64,000 nucleotides of DNA from VXPQ01 sp965232485 (GTDB taxonomy: Bacteria; Bacteroidota; Rhodothermia; Rhodothermales; VXPQ01): contig OZ246975.1 of NCBI GenBank assembly GCA_965232485.1, positions 1,364,001 to 1,428,000 of the forward strand, written 5' to 3'. The notes beneath the pieces were generated by a model. It was not told where the DNA came from and searched no databases. It saw nothing but the letters and a program-made list of their open reading frames with translations. Within the stretch, counting starts at the first letter, position 1, and each line of letters opens with the position of its first letter. The translations under genes and the position numbers were made by a program. This document shows, piece after piece, positions 17,980 through 25,891 of this stretch.

Positions 17980-18485
17980 GTTACGACGAACACAAACGAG
18001 CCTCAGCGCAGACGCCCGTCCGCGCGGGCGTAATCACGGTCAGCGACACCCGAACGCAAGCGACAGACGCCAGCGGTCGATACATCGCGGAAACGCTGGC
18101 GCAAGGCGGCGTGGATATCCTCGCCGCGCGCATCGTGCCGGACGACCCCGAACGCATTGAAGCCGCCCTGAGCGAACTGGCCGCGCAGTGCGAGGTTCTC
18201 GTGACGACGGGCGGGACGGGCGTCGGGCGGCGGGACGCGACCATTGACGTGACGACCCGGAAATTCGAACGCGCGTTGCCGGGATTCGGCGAAATCTTTC
18301 GCATGCTTTCCTACGAAGAAATCGGGTCCGGCGCCATGCTTTCCCGCGCCGCAGCGGGACTATGGGGAGAGACGCTGATTTTTTCGCTCCCGGGATCCCT
18401 GCATGCCGTGCGCCTGGCCGTCGACCGGTTGATTCTGCCCGAGATCCATCATCTTGTTTGGGAAATGATCCGGCAACAGGCGTAG
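17976..18485 (+). CDS. moaB: MoaB/MogA-family molybdenum cofactor protein
   Basis: MoaB/MogA proteins act in molybdopterin adenylylation. The 169-aa product starts at a GTG (17976) that overlaps the yidD stop; no ATG is available at the conserved N-terminus. It shows AGVITVSDTRTQATDASGRY, VLVTTGGTGVGRRDATIDVT and LIFSLPGSLHAVRLAVDRLI, the usual fold elements of the MoCF domain. No other moa genes are in the window, so the assignment between MoaB and MogA rests on length only. Confidence 0.9.
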   Translation: MSYDEHKRASAQTPVRAGVITVSDTRTQATDASGRYIAETLAQGGVDILAARIVPDDPERIEAALSELAAQCEVLVTTGGTGVGRRDATIDVTTRKFERALPGFGEIFRMLSYEEIGSGAMLSRAAAGLWGETLIFSLPGSLHAVRLAVDRLILPEIHHLVWEMIRQQA

Positions 18486-18627
18486 ACCGGGAAGCGTTGC
18501 GCGCGCGATCGTTAATTATTCGGATTTTCCTGCGTTTTACGGACGTCGACACAGGCACTTACGCGCCCTCCCGCCGTTACATACCGGTTTTTACCGCACC
18601 CGAAATCCAGACTGCACGCCCCGTCCC

Positions 18628-20157
18628 ATGCCGGAAAAAATCTTCCGCATATATAATTCGATGACGCGAAGCACGGAAGTCGTCGAACCGGCGAAACCCG
18701 GACGCCTGCGGTTCTATGCATGCGGCCCGACGGTCTATTCCTATGCGCATATCGGCAATTTTCGCTCCTTCCTGACGGCGGACCTCGTGCTCCGAACCGC
18801 ACAAGCCATCGGATGGGAAACCGCCTACGTAACCAACATCACGGACGTAGGCCATCTGACCGAAGACGACGTCGCGGACGCGGAAGGGGAAGATCGCATG
18901 ACGAAAGCGCTGCGGTCCAGGGAAGGCGAACGTTTTGCGAATATCTGGGACCTGGCGCGCTATTACACGAACATTCTGCTGTCCGACTGGCGAGCGCTCA
19001 ACCTCCGCGAACCCGACGTGCGCCCGCGCGCTACGGACCATGTGGCGCAACAAATCCGGGACATCGTCCGGCTCATAGAAAAAGGCCATGCCTACGAAAC
19101 GGCGCAGGGGGTGTACTTTTCGGTGGCGTCCTTCCCGGACTACGGCAAATTGTCCGGCAATGTGCTGGCGAACCAACTGGACGAGGGCGTTCGGGACATC
19201 GTGCAGGACGCAGAAAAACGAGACCCGCGGGATTTCGCCCTGTGGAAAAAAGACCCCCGCCACCTTATGGCGTGGCATAGCCCGTGGGGATGGGGGTTCC
19301 CCGGATGGCACATCGAATGCAGCGCCATGGCGCAAGCCTATCTGGGCGAATCGTTCGATCTGCATACGGGGGGCGAAGACAACAAATTTCCCCACCACGA
19401 ATGTGAAATCGCGCAAGCCGAATGTCTTTCCGGCAAGCCTTTCGCGCGGTACTGGCTCCATACGCGCTTCCTGCAAGTGGAAGGCGAAAAAATGGCCAAG
19501 AGCGCGGGCAATTTCTTTACCGCGCGGGAACTCGTCGGGCCTGAATCGGAAGGGGGACGCGGGGTACATCCCCTCGCGCTCCGCCTTGCGCTGATTTCAG
19601 GGCAATACCGCAAGCCCCTGAACTTCACGTTCGATCAACTTTTGACCTGCGCACGGCACGTCCAGCGGTTCGAGGAAGCCGCAGGCCTGGCGGCGCAGGG
19701 CGTCGCCCGCAACGAACCCGGCGAGGACCCCCTCAGGGAATCGCTGGAGCGCTTGTACGAACAAGCGCTCGACGCCATGCTGGACGACCTGAACACGCCG
19801 GAAGCCATCGCCGCCGCCATCGAAGGGACGAAATTGATCTTGCGAGACGGACAACAAATCAGCGGCGCAGCGGCGCAGTCCGCACAGGACTGGCTGGAGA
19901 AAATCAACGGCCTGCTGGGTATCGTGGAACAGGAAACGGCGCAAGAATCCGCGCAAACCCTCGACTCCGCCGCCGGGAAGGATGCATTTTCCCAACAGGT
20001 GGAGGACCTGTTGCGCCAACGCGCCGAAGCCCGCGCAAAACGCGATTTCCAGCAGGCGGACGCGCTCCGGGACCAACTTACCGGAATGCAGGTCGAAATC
20101 ATGGACGGGCCGGAAGGCACTCGGTGGCGACGAAAAATAACCGGTCCTGTTTCCTGA
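18628..20157 (+). CDS. cysS: Cysteinyl-tRNA synthetase
   Basis: Class I synthetase charging tRNA-Cys. The 509-aa product has LRFYACGPTVYSYAHIGNFR near residue 28, with the zinc-ligand Cys and the HIGH-type HIGN motif, GWGFPGWHIECSAMAQAYLG, the HTGGEDNKFPHHECEIAQAE region with zinc ligands near 245-270, and KMAKSAGNFF (KMSKS loop) near 293. The DALR-type helical domain forms the C-terminus. There is a gap of about 140 nt after moaB with no clear signal, and hemB follows 34 nt downstream. Confidence 0.97.
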   Translation: MPEKIFRIYNSMTRSTEVVEPAKPGRLRFYACGPTVYSYAHIGNFRSFLTADLVLRTAQAIGWETAYVTNITDVGHLTEDDVADAEGEDRMTKALRSREGERFANIWDLARYYTNILLSDWRALNLREPDVRPRATDHVAQQIRDIVRLIEKGHAYETAQGVYFSVASFPDYGKLSGNVLANQLDEGVRDIVQDAEKRDPRDFALWKKDPRHLMAWHSPWGWGFPGWHIECSAMAQAYLGESFDLHTGGEDNKFPHHECEIAQAECLSGKPFARYWLHTRFLQVEGEKMAKSAGNFFTARELVGPESEGGRGVHPLALRLALISGQYRKPLNFTFDQLLTCARHVQRFEEAAGLAAQGVARNEPGEDPLRESLERLYEQALDAMLDDLNTPEAIAAAIEGTKLILRDGQQISGAAAQSAQDWLEKINGLLGIVEQETAQESAQTLDSAAGKDAFSQQVEDLLRQRAEARAKRDFQQADALRDQLTGMQVEIMDGPEGTRWRRKITGPVS

Positions 20158-20191
20158 CGCATTTTCCGCGCCGTCCGGCGCCCCATATTCG

Positions 20192-21175
20192 ATGCGCATC
20201 CGCCCGCGACGATTGAGAGCAACCCCCGCCGTCCGCCGACTGGCCCGGGAAACCCGCCTGAGCGCAGACTGCCTGGTGGCGCCCCTGTTCGTGGTGGAAG
20301 GCCAGAATATCCGCGAGGAAATTTCGTCCATGCCGGGGCAATGCCGGCTGAGCCTCGACGCCATGACCGAGGAGGTGCGCGAACTGGCCGACCTGGGCAT
20401 TCCGGGCGTCGCGCTGTTCCCGAAAATAGACGCTGCGCTGAAAGACGCGCGCGGAAGCGCCTCGCTGGATCCGGAGGGCCTTGTTCCGCGAGCCATTCGG
20501 ATAGCCAAAGAGGCGGCGGGGAGCATGTTGGTCATCACGGACGTGGCCCTGGACCCGTATTCTTCGGACGGCCATGACGGAATCGTTCGACAAGGGCGCG
20601 TACGCAACGATCCAACCCTGGACGCGCTGGCCCGCATGGCGGTCGCGCAGGCGAACGCAGGGGCGGATATCGTGGCCCCGTCGGATATGATGGACGGGCG
20701 CGTGGGAGCGATACGCGACGCGCTGGACGCCGCCGGGCATACGGACGTCGCCATTCTGTCGTACACGGCCAAGTATGCCTCCGCTTTCTATGGTCCCTTC
20801 CGGGACGCCCTTGATTCCGCGCCGCGGGCGGGAGAGAACATCCCCGCCGACAAAAGAACGTACCAGATGGACCCCGCCAATGGCGAGGAAGCGCTGCGCG
20901 AGCTCGACCTGGACCTTGCGGAAGGGGCCGATATGGTCATGGTTAAACCGGCCCTCCCGTACCTGGACGTGATATACCGGTTGCGCCAGCATTCGACCGT
21001 GCCCGTGGCGGCGTACCACGTAAGCGGAACGTACGCCATGCTTTCCGCCGCCGCGCAAAACGGGTGGATCGACCGGGAGGAAGCCATGATGGAATCGCTC
21101 ACGGCCATCCGGCGCGCCGGGGCCGACATCATCCTGACCTATTTCGCCAAAGAAGCCGCCAGGCGCTTGCGCTGA
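20192..21175 (+). CDS. hemB: Delta-aminolevulinic acid dehydratase (porphobilinogen synthase)
   Basis: Condenses two 5-aminolevulinate molecules to porphobilinogen in tetrapyrrole synthesis. The 327-aa product has the Schiff-base lysines in SYTAKYASAFYGPFRDA and DMVMVKPALPYLD. The metal-site segment reads TDVALDPYSSDGHDG: the three zinc-binding cysteines of the Zn-dependent type are replaced by Ala/Asp, so this is the Mg/K-dependent class. The 3' end (CGCTGATCGAAGTATCC) blends into a MITE terminal repeat, and the stop TGA lies in that match. Confidence 0.97.
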   Translation: MRIRPRRLRATPAVRRLARETRLSADCLVAPLFVVEGQNIREEISSMPGQCRLSLDAMTEEVRELADLGIPGVALFPKIDAALKDARGSASLDPEGLVPRAIRIAKEAAGSMLVITDVALDPYSSDGHDGIVRQGRVRNDPTLDALARMAVAQANAGADIVAPSDMMDGRVGAIRDALDAAGHTDVAILSYTAKYASAFYGPFRDALDSAPRAGENIPADKRTYQMDPANGEEALRELDLDLAEGADMVMVKPALPYLDVIYRLRQHSTVPVAAYHVSGTYAMLSAAAQNGWIDREEAMMESLTAIRRAGADIILTYFAKEAARRLR

Positions 21176-21312
21176 TCGAAGTATCCTTAAATCTCATTAT
21201 GCGCGGCCCGCCGCGCTGCTTCGTCATTCCTTGCCAGCGCACGCCTGTCAGCCTCTGAATCTTTGCGGACTTAATCAGAGCTTCCTAAACTTTGTGGACT
21301 TAACCAGAGTAT
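21172..21312. mobile_element. Rearranged MITE remnant between hemB and the HhH-GPD gene
   Basis: Begins with TGATCGAAGTATCC overlapping the hemB stop, continues with the interior segment CATTATGCGC...GCTTCGTCATTCCTTGCC, and ends with two successive terminal repeats (CTTAATCAGAGCTTCC near 21290 and TTAACCAGAGTATCTCC at 21301-21316). The last one is directly followed by the ATG of the next gene at 21317. Confidence 0.65.
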
Positions 21313-21316
21313 CTCC

Positions 21317-21844
21317 ATGACGAAAACCCGTGAAACCCTCCGCATTGTCCCCCTTGATTACAGCCATCTGGGAGGCGGCCTCAGCCGCATGATGGATCGC
21401 TTCCGCGACGAAGGCACGCTGACCGGCGAACCCGATGCGGACGAATTCTTGCGGAATAGCCCGGCGGGCGCATTGCTCGGCCTGCTGTACGATCAGCGGG
21501 TGCGGGCGGAATACGCCTTTACCGGGCCCATCCGACTGCACGACCGCCTGGGCCATCTGGACCTGTCCCGGATTGCGAGCATGAAGCCGGAGGACCTGCA
21601 ATCCCTTTTTGCGGAAACGCCTGCGGTGCATCGCTTTACGAACAAGATGGCCGACTATACGCAACAGGTGGCCCGCTTTGTGGCGGACCAGTACGACGGG
21701 GACGCCGCGCGTATCTGGAACGATGGGGCGCCCTTCCCTGAAATCGAAAAGCGGGTGCGGGCGCTGCCGGGATTCGGGGCGCTCAAGGCCGCCAAAATGA
21801 AGTTCGTGTTGCACTACTTCGGGTACCGGGACTTTTCGGGGTAG
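21317..21844 (+). CDS. HhH-GPD-type base-excision repair family protein
   Basis: A 175-aa protein with the HhH-GPD-like pattern: LLGLLYDQRVRAEYAFTGPI, LGHLDLSRIASMKPEDLQSL, PAVHRFTNKMADYTQQVARF, and the helix-hairpin-helix core ALPGFGALKAAKM at about residues 148-160. It resembles the small uncharacterised HhH-GPD family rather than a named glycosylase such as Nth or MutY; there is no Fe-S cysteine cluster. Role in DNA base repair is inferred. The MITE end abuts the ATG, so the upstream signals are element-derived. Confidence 0.75.
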   Translation: MTKTRETLRIVPLDYSHLGGGLSRMMDRFRDEGTLTGEPDADEFLRNSPAGALLGLLYDQRVRAEYAFTGPIRLHDRLGHLDLSRIASMKPEDLQSLFAETPAVHRFTNKMADYTQQVARFVADQYDGDAARIWNDGAPFPEIEKRVRALPGFGALKAAKMKFVLHYFGYRDFSG

Positions 21845-21974
21845 GCGGGAAGGCGCGGCGGGGCGAAGATTACGGGCCCGCAGCCAGCATGGGAGCGTTG
21901 CCGGACACTTTCCAATCTTCCTTTTTGGGCGAGTAACACCCGTTTCCCGTTAACAGTAAAGTCCCCGAACTCCT

Positions 21975-22343
21975 ATGAAACGCATCTTTATTTCCTTGTG
22001 CCTTGCTTTGGCTCTTGCTGGCTGTATAACGGTCAGCGAATCTGTGCTAATGCAAGGGCTTCCTCCAGTTCCCATGGAAGAAGTGGTTATCTATTTTGCT
22101 GACGACGACATCCCGGAACATAGCAGGGTTGCCGTTCTTGCCGCAAGGGGGCATTATTCTGCCACTACAGAGGGAAAGATGTACGACGAACTACGGAAAG
22201 CAGCGGGCAAGTTGGGAGCAAATGGGGTGATTGTCGAAGAGTTCAGGGAGCCGACAGGAACAGGCAAGGTTGTTTCTGCCATATTTGGCGTAGGGGGTAA
22301 TCGCAAGGGCCAAGCAAGGGCTATACTGGTTAACACGCAGTAA
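21975..22343 (+). CDS. Small predicted lipoprotein
   Basis: A 122-aa product with signal MKRIFISLCLALALAG and Cys17 in an LAGC lipobox. The mature part (EHSRVAVLAARGHYSATTEG, then MYDELRKAAGKLGANGVIVE) resembles DUF4156-type or heavy-metal-binding small lipoproteins, where a KAAxLGANxVV motif follows a beta strand. It ends in a glycine-rich segment (VGGNRKGQARAILV). The gene is less GC-rich than its neighbours. Function unknown. Confidence 0.7.
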   Translation: MKRIFISLCLALALAGCITVSESVLMQGLPPVPMEEVVIYFADDDIPEHSRVAVLAARGHYSATTEGKMYDELRKAAGKLGANGVIVEEFREPTGTGKVVSAIFGVGGNRKGQARAILVNTQ

Positions 22344-22422
22344 AATAAAATTGCATATAAGCCCAGAATTCATACGATTTCCGGCGTTTTTTGTTGCACG
22401 TTGCCCATAGTATTTTACAACG

Positions 22423-22446
22423 GCCCGGCGGCTTGGGCCGCCGGGC
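22423..22446. terminator. GC-rich stem-loop downstream of the small lipoprotein
   Basis: A perfect 10-bp inverted repeat, GCCCGGCGGC / GCCGCCGGGC, with a TTGG loop. There is no U-tract on the plus strand, so it is a possible terminator or RNA-stability hairpin rather than a classical intrinsic terminator. It is the only signal seen between 22344 and 22570. Confidence 0.4.
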
Positions 22447-22572
22447 GGATGCGGTTCGATACGCTGCAGGCAGACGACTTGAAAACAGGAGGAATCCAGA
22501 CTGGATGCTGGAACTGACGGAAATTCCTCCTCCGGCGATGCGCTCTCCCGCTTTGTTGCGCCCCGACGCGCC

Positions 22573-22773
22573 TTAGCCGCTTGATGCGGGCGCATCTGGT
22601 TTTTTCGGCGAACGAGGAAACCCAACGCCCGAACGATCTTCGACGACGGCTAAACGCTTGTCAAGCCCATGAAATGCCTTCAATTCCGCTCGCACTTCGC
22701 GGAATCCGTCCCGCGTCTCGCGGAATCCGCTTTGCATTTCCGCCCGGTCGTCTCGCATTTCCTTCCGAAGCAA
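22573..22773 (-). CDS. Possible small coiled-coil protein or gene remnant
   Basis: A 66-aa frame starting with TTG (an in-frame ATG is 4 codons on). It reads LRKEMRDDRAEMQSGFRETR then DGFREVRAELKAF and LDKRLAVVEDRSGVG, a charged coiled coil of the kind found in short DUF1640-like or phage-associated proteins. No membrane anchor is visible, unlike the related-looking protein at 62.2 kb. It could be a decayed 3' part of a longer gene. Confidence 0.35.
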   Translation of the reverse strand: MLRKEMRDDRAEMQSGFRETRDGFREVRAELKAFHGLDKRLAVVEDRSGVGFPRSPKKPDAPASSG

Positions 22774-22815
22774 GGCATAAAACCCGAATTATTTTATTGA
22801 CTTACGCAAATCCCC

Positions 22816-24327
22816 TCACCGCTTCCAGAACGCCGGCGCCAGCAGGATAAGCACCGTGAACAATTCAAGCCGACCGGCCATCATAAGGAAAGAAAGCGCC
22901 CACTTCCCAAGCGCCGGAATGTGCGCGTAATTACTGGCCGGGCCGACCGACCCGAAGGCCGGGCCGATATTGCCGACGCTGGCCATGGCGGCGCTAAACG
23001 CGCTCACCAGGTCCAGGCCCAGCGCGAACATGATCATCGTGCCCAACCCAATGCCGCCCACATAGAGCACGACGAACGAAAGCACATTGCTCATAATATC
23101 CCGGGGAACGACGTCGCCGCCCAGGCGCACATGGATCACCGCCGCGGGATGCAACAATTGCCTGATTTCCCGAAAGGAATTCTTGAACATCAGCATGTGC
23201 CGGATAATCTTGACCCCGCCGGACGTCGATCCCGCCATGCCCCCGCAAAAAAACAGCAGGAAAATGACGCCTGCGCCCAGCGGGGGCCAAAGCTGGTAAT
23301 CGGCCGTGGTATATCCGGTGGTCGTCATAATGGAAACCACCTGAAACGCGGCATGGCGCACGGCGTCGGACAACGAATCGTACCGATCGAACGCACCGGC
23401 TTCGCCCTCCATCTGCGGCGCGGCGTGGCCCGACGCGCCCCACACACCGACGGCGACGAGCAAAATCGCCGCAAGCGCAATAGCGGCGTACACCCGAAAC
23501 TCGGCGTCCCGGAAAAGAACGCGAGGACGCCCCTTGAGCAGGTGGTAATGCAGCACGAAATTCATCCCCCCGATAAACATGAACGCGATAATCACCCACT
23601 CCACGTAGGCAGAACCATACGCCCCGATCGAGGCGTCCTGCGTGGAAAACCCGGCGGTGGCCATGGTGGTGAATGCATGATTCATGCTGTCGAAAAAGGA
23701 CATGGCCGGCAACAACAACGCGATCTGGAGCACGGTGAACCCGACATAAATGAACCACAAGCGGCGGGCGGTTTCGCGTACGCGGGGCGTGATCTTGTCG
23801 GCGGACGGCCCCGGCACTTCCGCCTTGAACAGTTGCATGCCGCCAATGCCCAGAATCGGCAGAATGGCCAGGGTAAGCACGATAATGCCCATCCCCCCCA
23901 GCCATTGGGTCAGGCTGCGCCAGAACAGGAAAGCATGGGGGATCTCGGAAATGGCCGGGTTGTCGCCGCCGCCGAGAATCGAGGCGCCGGTGGTGGTGAA
24001 CCCGCTCATCGTTTCAAAAAAAGCATCGGCCCAGGAATCCAGTACGCCCCCCAGCACGAAGGGAACCGAACCGACCAGCGACAACGCCAGCCAGGAAAGC
24101 GCCACCACGGCAAACCCTTCCCGTATGCCGAGATAGCCGGAAAAATCCTTCAGGCCGCAACGCAACGCAAACCCGGTCAGCAAGGAAAAAGCCGCCGTGA
24201 CGCCGAAGGTCCACCAGGCCGCCTCGGAATAGTATATCCCGACCAGCATGGGCAAGAGCAACGCTGCTCCGAGAAACATGAGCAGGACGCCCAGCGCGGC
24301 GCAAACGGCCTTTATATGCAGAGGCAT
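22816..24327 (-). CDS. trkH: Trk-type potassium uptake membrane protein
   Basis: K+ translocating subunit. The 503-aa protein has multiple TM helices in four M1-P-M2 repeats whose selectivity-filter loops can be seen: GFTTTGAS (about residue 108), TMATAGFST (about 222), IMTTTGYTT (about 315) and ASVGNIGPAF (about 455). Each keeps the filter glycine. trkA lies 50 nt upstream on the same strand, so the two form an operon for potassium import and osmotic homeostasis. Confidence 0.96.
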   Translation of the reverse strand: MPLHIKAVCAALGVLLMFLGAALLLPMLVGIYYSEAAWWTFGVTAAFSLLTGFALRCGLKDFSGYLGIREGFAVVALSWLALSLVGSVPFVLGGVLDSWADAFFETMSGFTTTGASILGGGDNPAISEIPHAFLFWRSLTQWLGGMGIIVLTLAILPILGIGGMQLFKAEVPGPSADKITPRVRETARRLWFIYVGFTVLQIALLLPAMSFFDSMNHAFTTMATAGFSTQDASIGAYGSAYVEWVIIAFMFIGGMNFVLHYHLLKGRPRVLFRDAEFRVYAAIALAAILLVAVGVWGASGHAAPQMEGEAGAFDRYDSLSDAVRHAAFQVVSIMTTTGYTTADYQLWPPLGAGVIFLLFFCGGMAGSTSGGVKIIRHMLMFKNSFREIRQLLHPAAVIHVRLGGDVVPRDIMSNVLSFVVLYVGGIGLGTMIMFALGLDLVSAFSAAMASVGNIGPAFGSVGPASNYAHIPALGKWALSFLMMAGRLELFTVLILLAPAFWKR

Positions 24328-24377
24328 GGCGCGGTTCGGTAACGGCGATTTGCAGCGGGCGACATGGCGCGAAAGCG

Positions 24378-25769
24378 CTATTTGGCGGTGAATTTCCGCT
24401 CCAGGTCATTGATGCGCGAAGGCGCAACGAACACAATGGCCCGGTCTCCGGGGACAATGTGCGTATCGCCCGTGGCGATGCAGACTTCGCCGTTATGCAA
24501 TACGGCGCCGATAAGCGCTCCGGACGGCAGTTGCAACTCCTTCAGCGGTTTTCTGGATATCCACGACCGGGGCTTCGCCTCGATTTCGATGATCTGGGCG
24601 TCCAGCCCGTAAATGGTAGCGACGCTTCGCACATGCGTTCCGCGCAAATACCGATGAATCTCGCGCGAGACCGCCAGTTTTTTGCTAACCGCCGCATCCA
24701 GGCCGATACTCTGGCTGATCGGGATATACGTATTCTTGGAAAGCAGCGCCACCGTTTTTCGCACGCCGAGATGCTTCGCCATAAGACAGGTAACCAGGTT
24801 CGATTCTTCGTCGTCCGTGACCGCCACAAAGGCGTCCATCTCGCCCAATCCCTCCTGAACCAGCAAATCGATATCGGTGGCGCCGCCGTGAATGACCAGC
24901 ACATCCTGAAACGTCTCCGCCAGTTTCGCCGCGCGGTCCCCGTCGGGCTCGATCAATTTTACATCCTTGTTTTTTTCGCCGCAGAGCCGGGAGGCAACCC
25001 CCACGCCCACGGCGGTCCCGCCCAGAATCATGATGTGATTGGCCCGGGTTTCCTCTTTGCCCATCATGGACGATATATACCCCATGTATTTCGGCAGGGC
25101 AAGCACAAACACCTGGTCGCCTTTCTGGAGCGTATCGCGCCCCCCGGGAATAATCGTACGGGAGCCCCGGCTTATGCCCATGACGCGAAACTGCACATGG
25201 TTGTGGGCCTCGGCGATCCCCTGGAGCGTTCGCCCCGCAACGGAGGCGTCGGAATCGATTCGGAGGCCCATCAACTGCAACCGGCCCTCCGCAAAATCAA
25301 GAATGTCTGTGGCGCTGGCGCGGCGCACGAGCCACACCACCTCGTTGGCGGCGCTTTCTTCCGGGTGAATCACAAGATCGATCCCGAAATCGCTTGTCTT
25401 GAGGACAGACTGGGCGCGCGTGATTTCATCGGATCGAACCCGGGCAATGGTGGTCGCCACGCCGAGCCGGTCCGCCAGCATGCAGGCAATAATATTGACT
25501 TCGTCCACAGGCGTCACGGCAATCAGCATATCCGCCCTGGCGATACCCGCCTCGGCCAGTATGTCCGAGGAGGCGCCGTTGCCCGAAATGGCCATCACAT
25601 CGAGCTTTTCGCGAACCTGTCGGATGGCGGCGGCGTCCTGGTCGATAACCACGACGTCATGCTCCTCGCGCGACAGCATGCGGGCCACATCGTAGCCTAC
25701 TTCACCTGCTCCTACGACGATAATGTGCAATGCAAACAGACCGGTCTGAAAATCCGCGTCCGCGGACAT
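24378..25769 (-). CDS. trkA: Trk potassium channel regulatory protein TrkA
   Basis: Cytoplasmic NAD(H)-binding gating ring of the TrkAH system. The 463-aa sequence has two tandem RCK units: a first Rossmann fold HIIVVGAGEVGYDVARMLSR with the acidic VVVIDQD strand end, a TrkA_C domain, a second Rossmann fold HIMILGGTAVGVGVASRL, and a second TrkA_C domain near the C-terminus. The ATG at 25767-25769 gives MSADADFQTGLFALHIIVVG; a TTG at 25730 (LHIIVVGAGEVG) would match the family start better, so the start is uncertain. Confidence 0.95.
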   Translation of the reverse strand: MSADADFQTGLFALHIIVVGAGEVGYDVARMLSREEHDVVVIDQDAAAIRQVREKLDVMAISGNGASSDILAEAGIARADMLIAVTPVDEVNIIACMLADRLGVATTIARVRSDEITRAQSVLKTSDFGIDLVIHPEESAANEVVWLVRRASATDILDFAEGRLQLMGLRIDSDASVAGRTLQGIAEAHNHVQFRVMGISRGSRTIIPGGRDTLQKGDQVFVLALPKYMGYISSMMGKEETRANHIMILGGTAVGVGVASRLCGEKNKDVKLIEPDGDRAAKLAETFQDVLVIHGGATDIDLLVQEGLGEMDAFVAVTDDEESNLVTCLMAKHLGVRKTVALLSKNTYIPISQSIGLDAAVSKKLAVSREIHRYLRGTHVRSVATIYGLDAQIIEIEAKPRSWISRKPLKELQLPSGALIGAVLHNGEVCIATGDTHIVPGDRAIVFVAPSRINDLERKFTAK

Positions 25770-25891
25770 GATCGAAAACGTCGTCGCGCGTATCCTGAGG
25801 CAGTAACCCCGTCGAGGCATGCAGCTGCGAACCGGGATCGTCGCAACAACGGGCTTTGCGCCGTATCGAACGCAAGATACAGAAAAAATGT

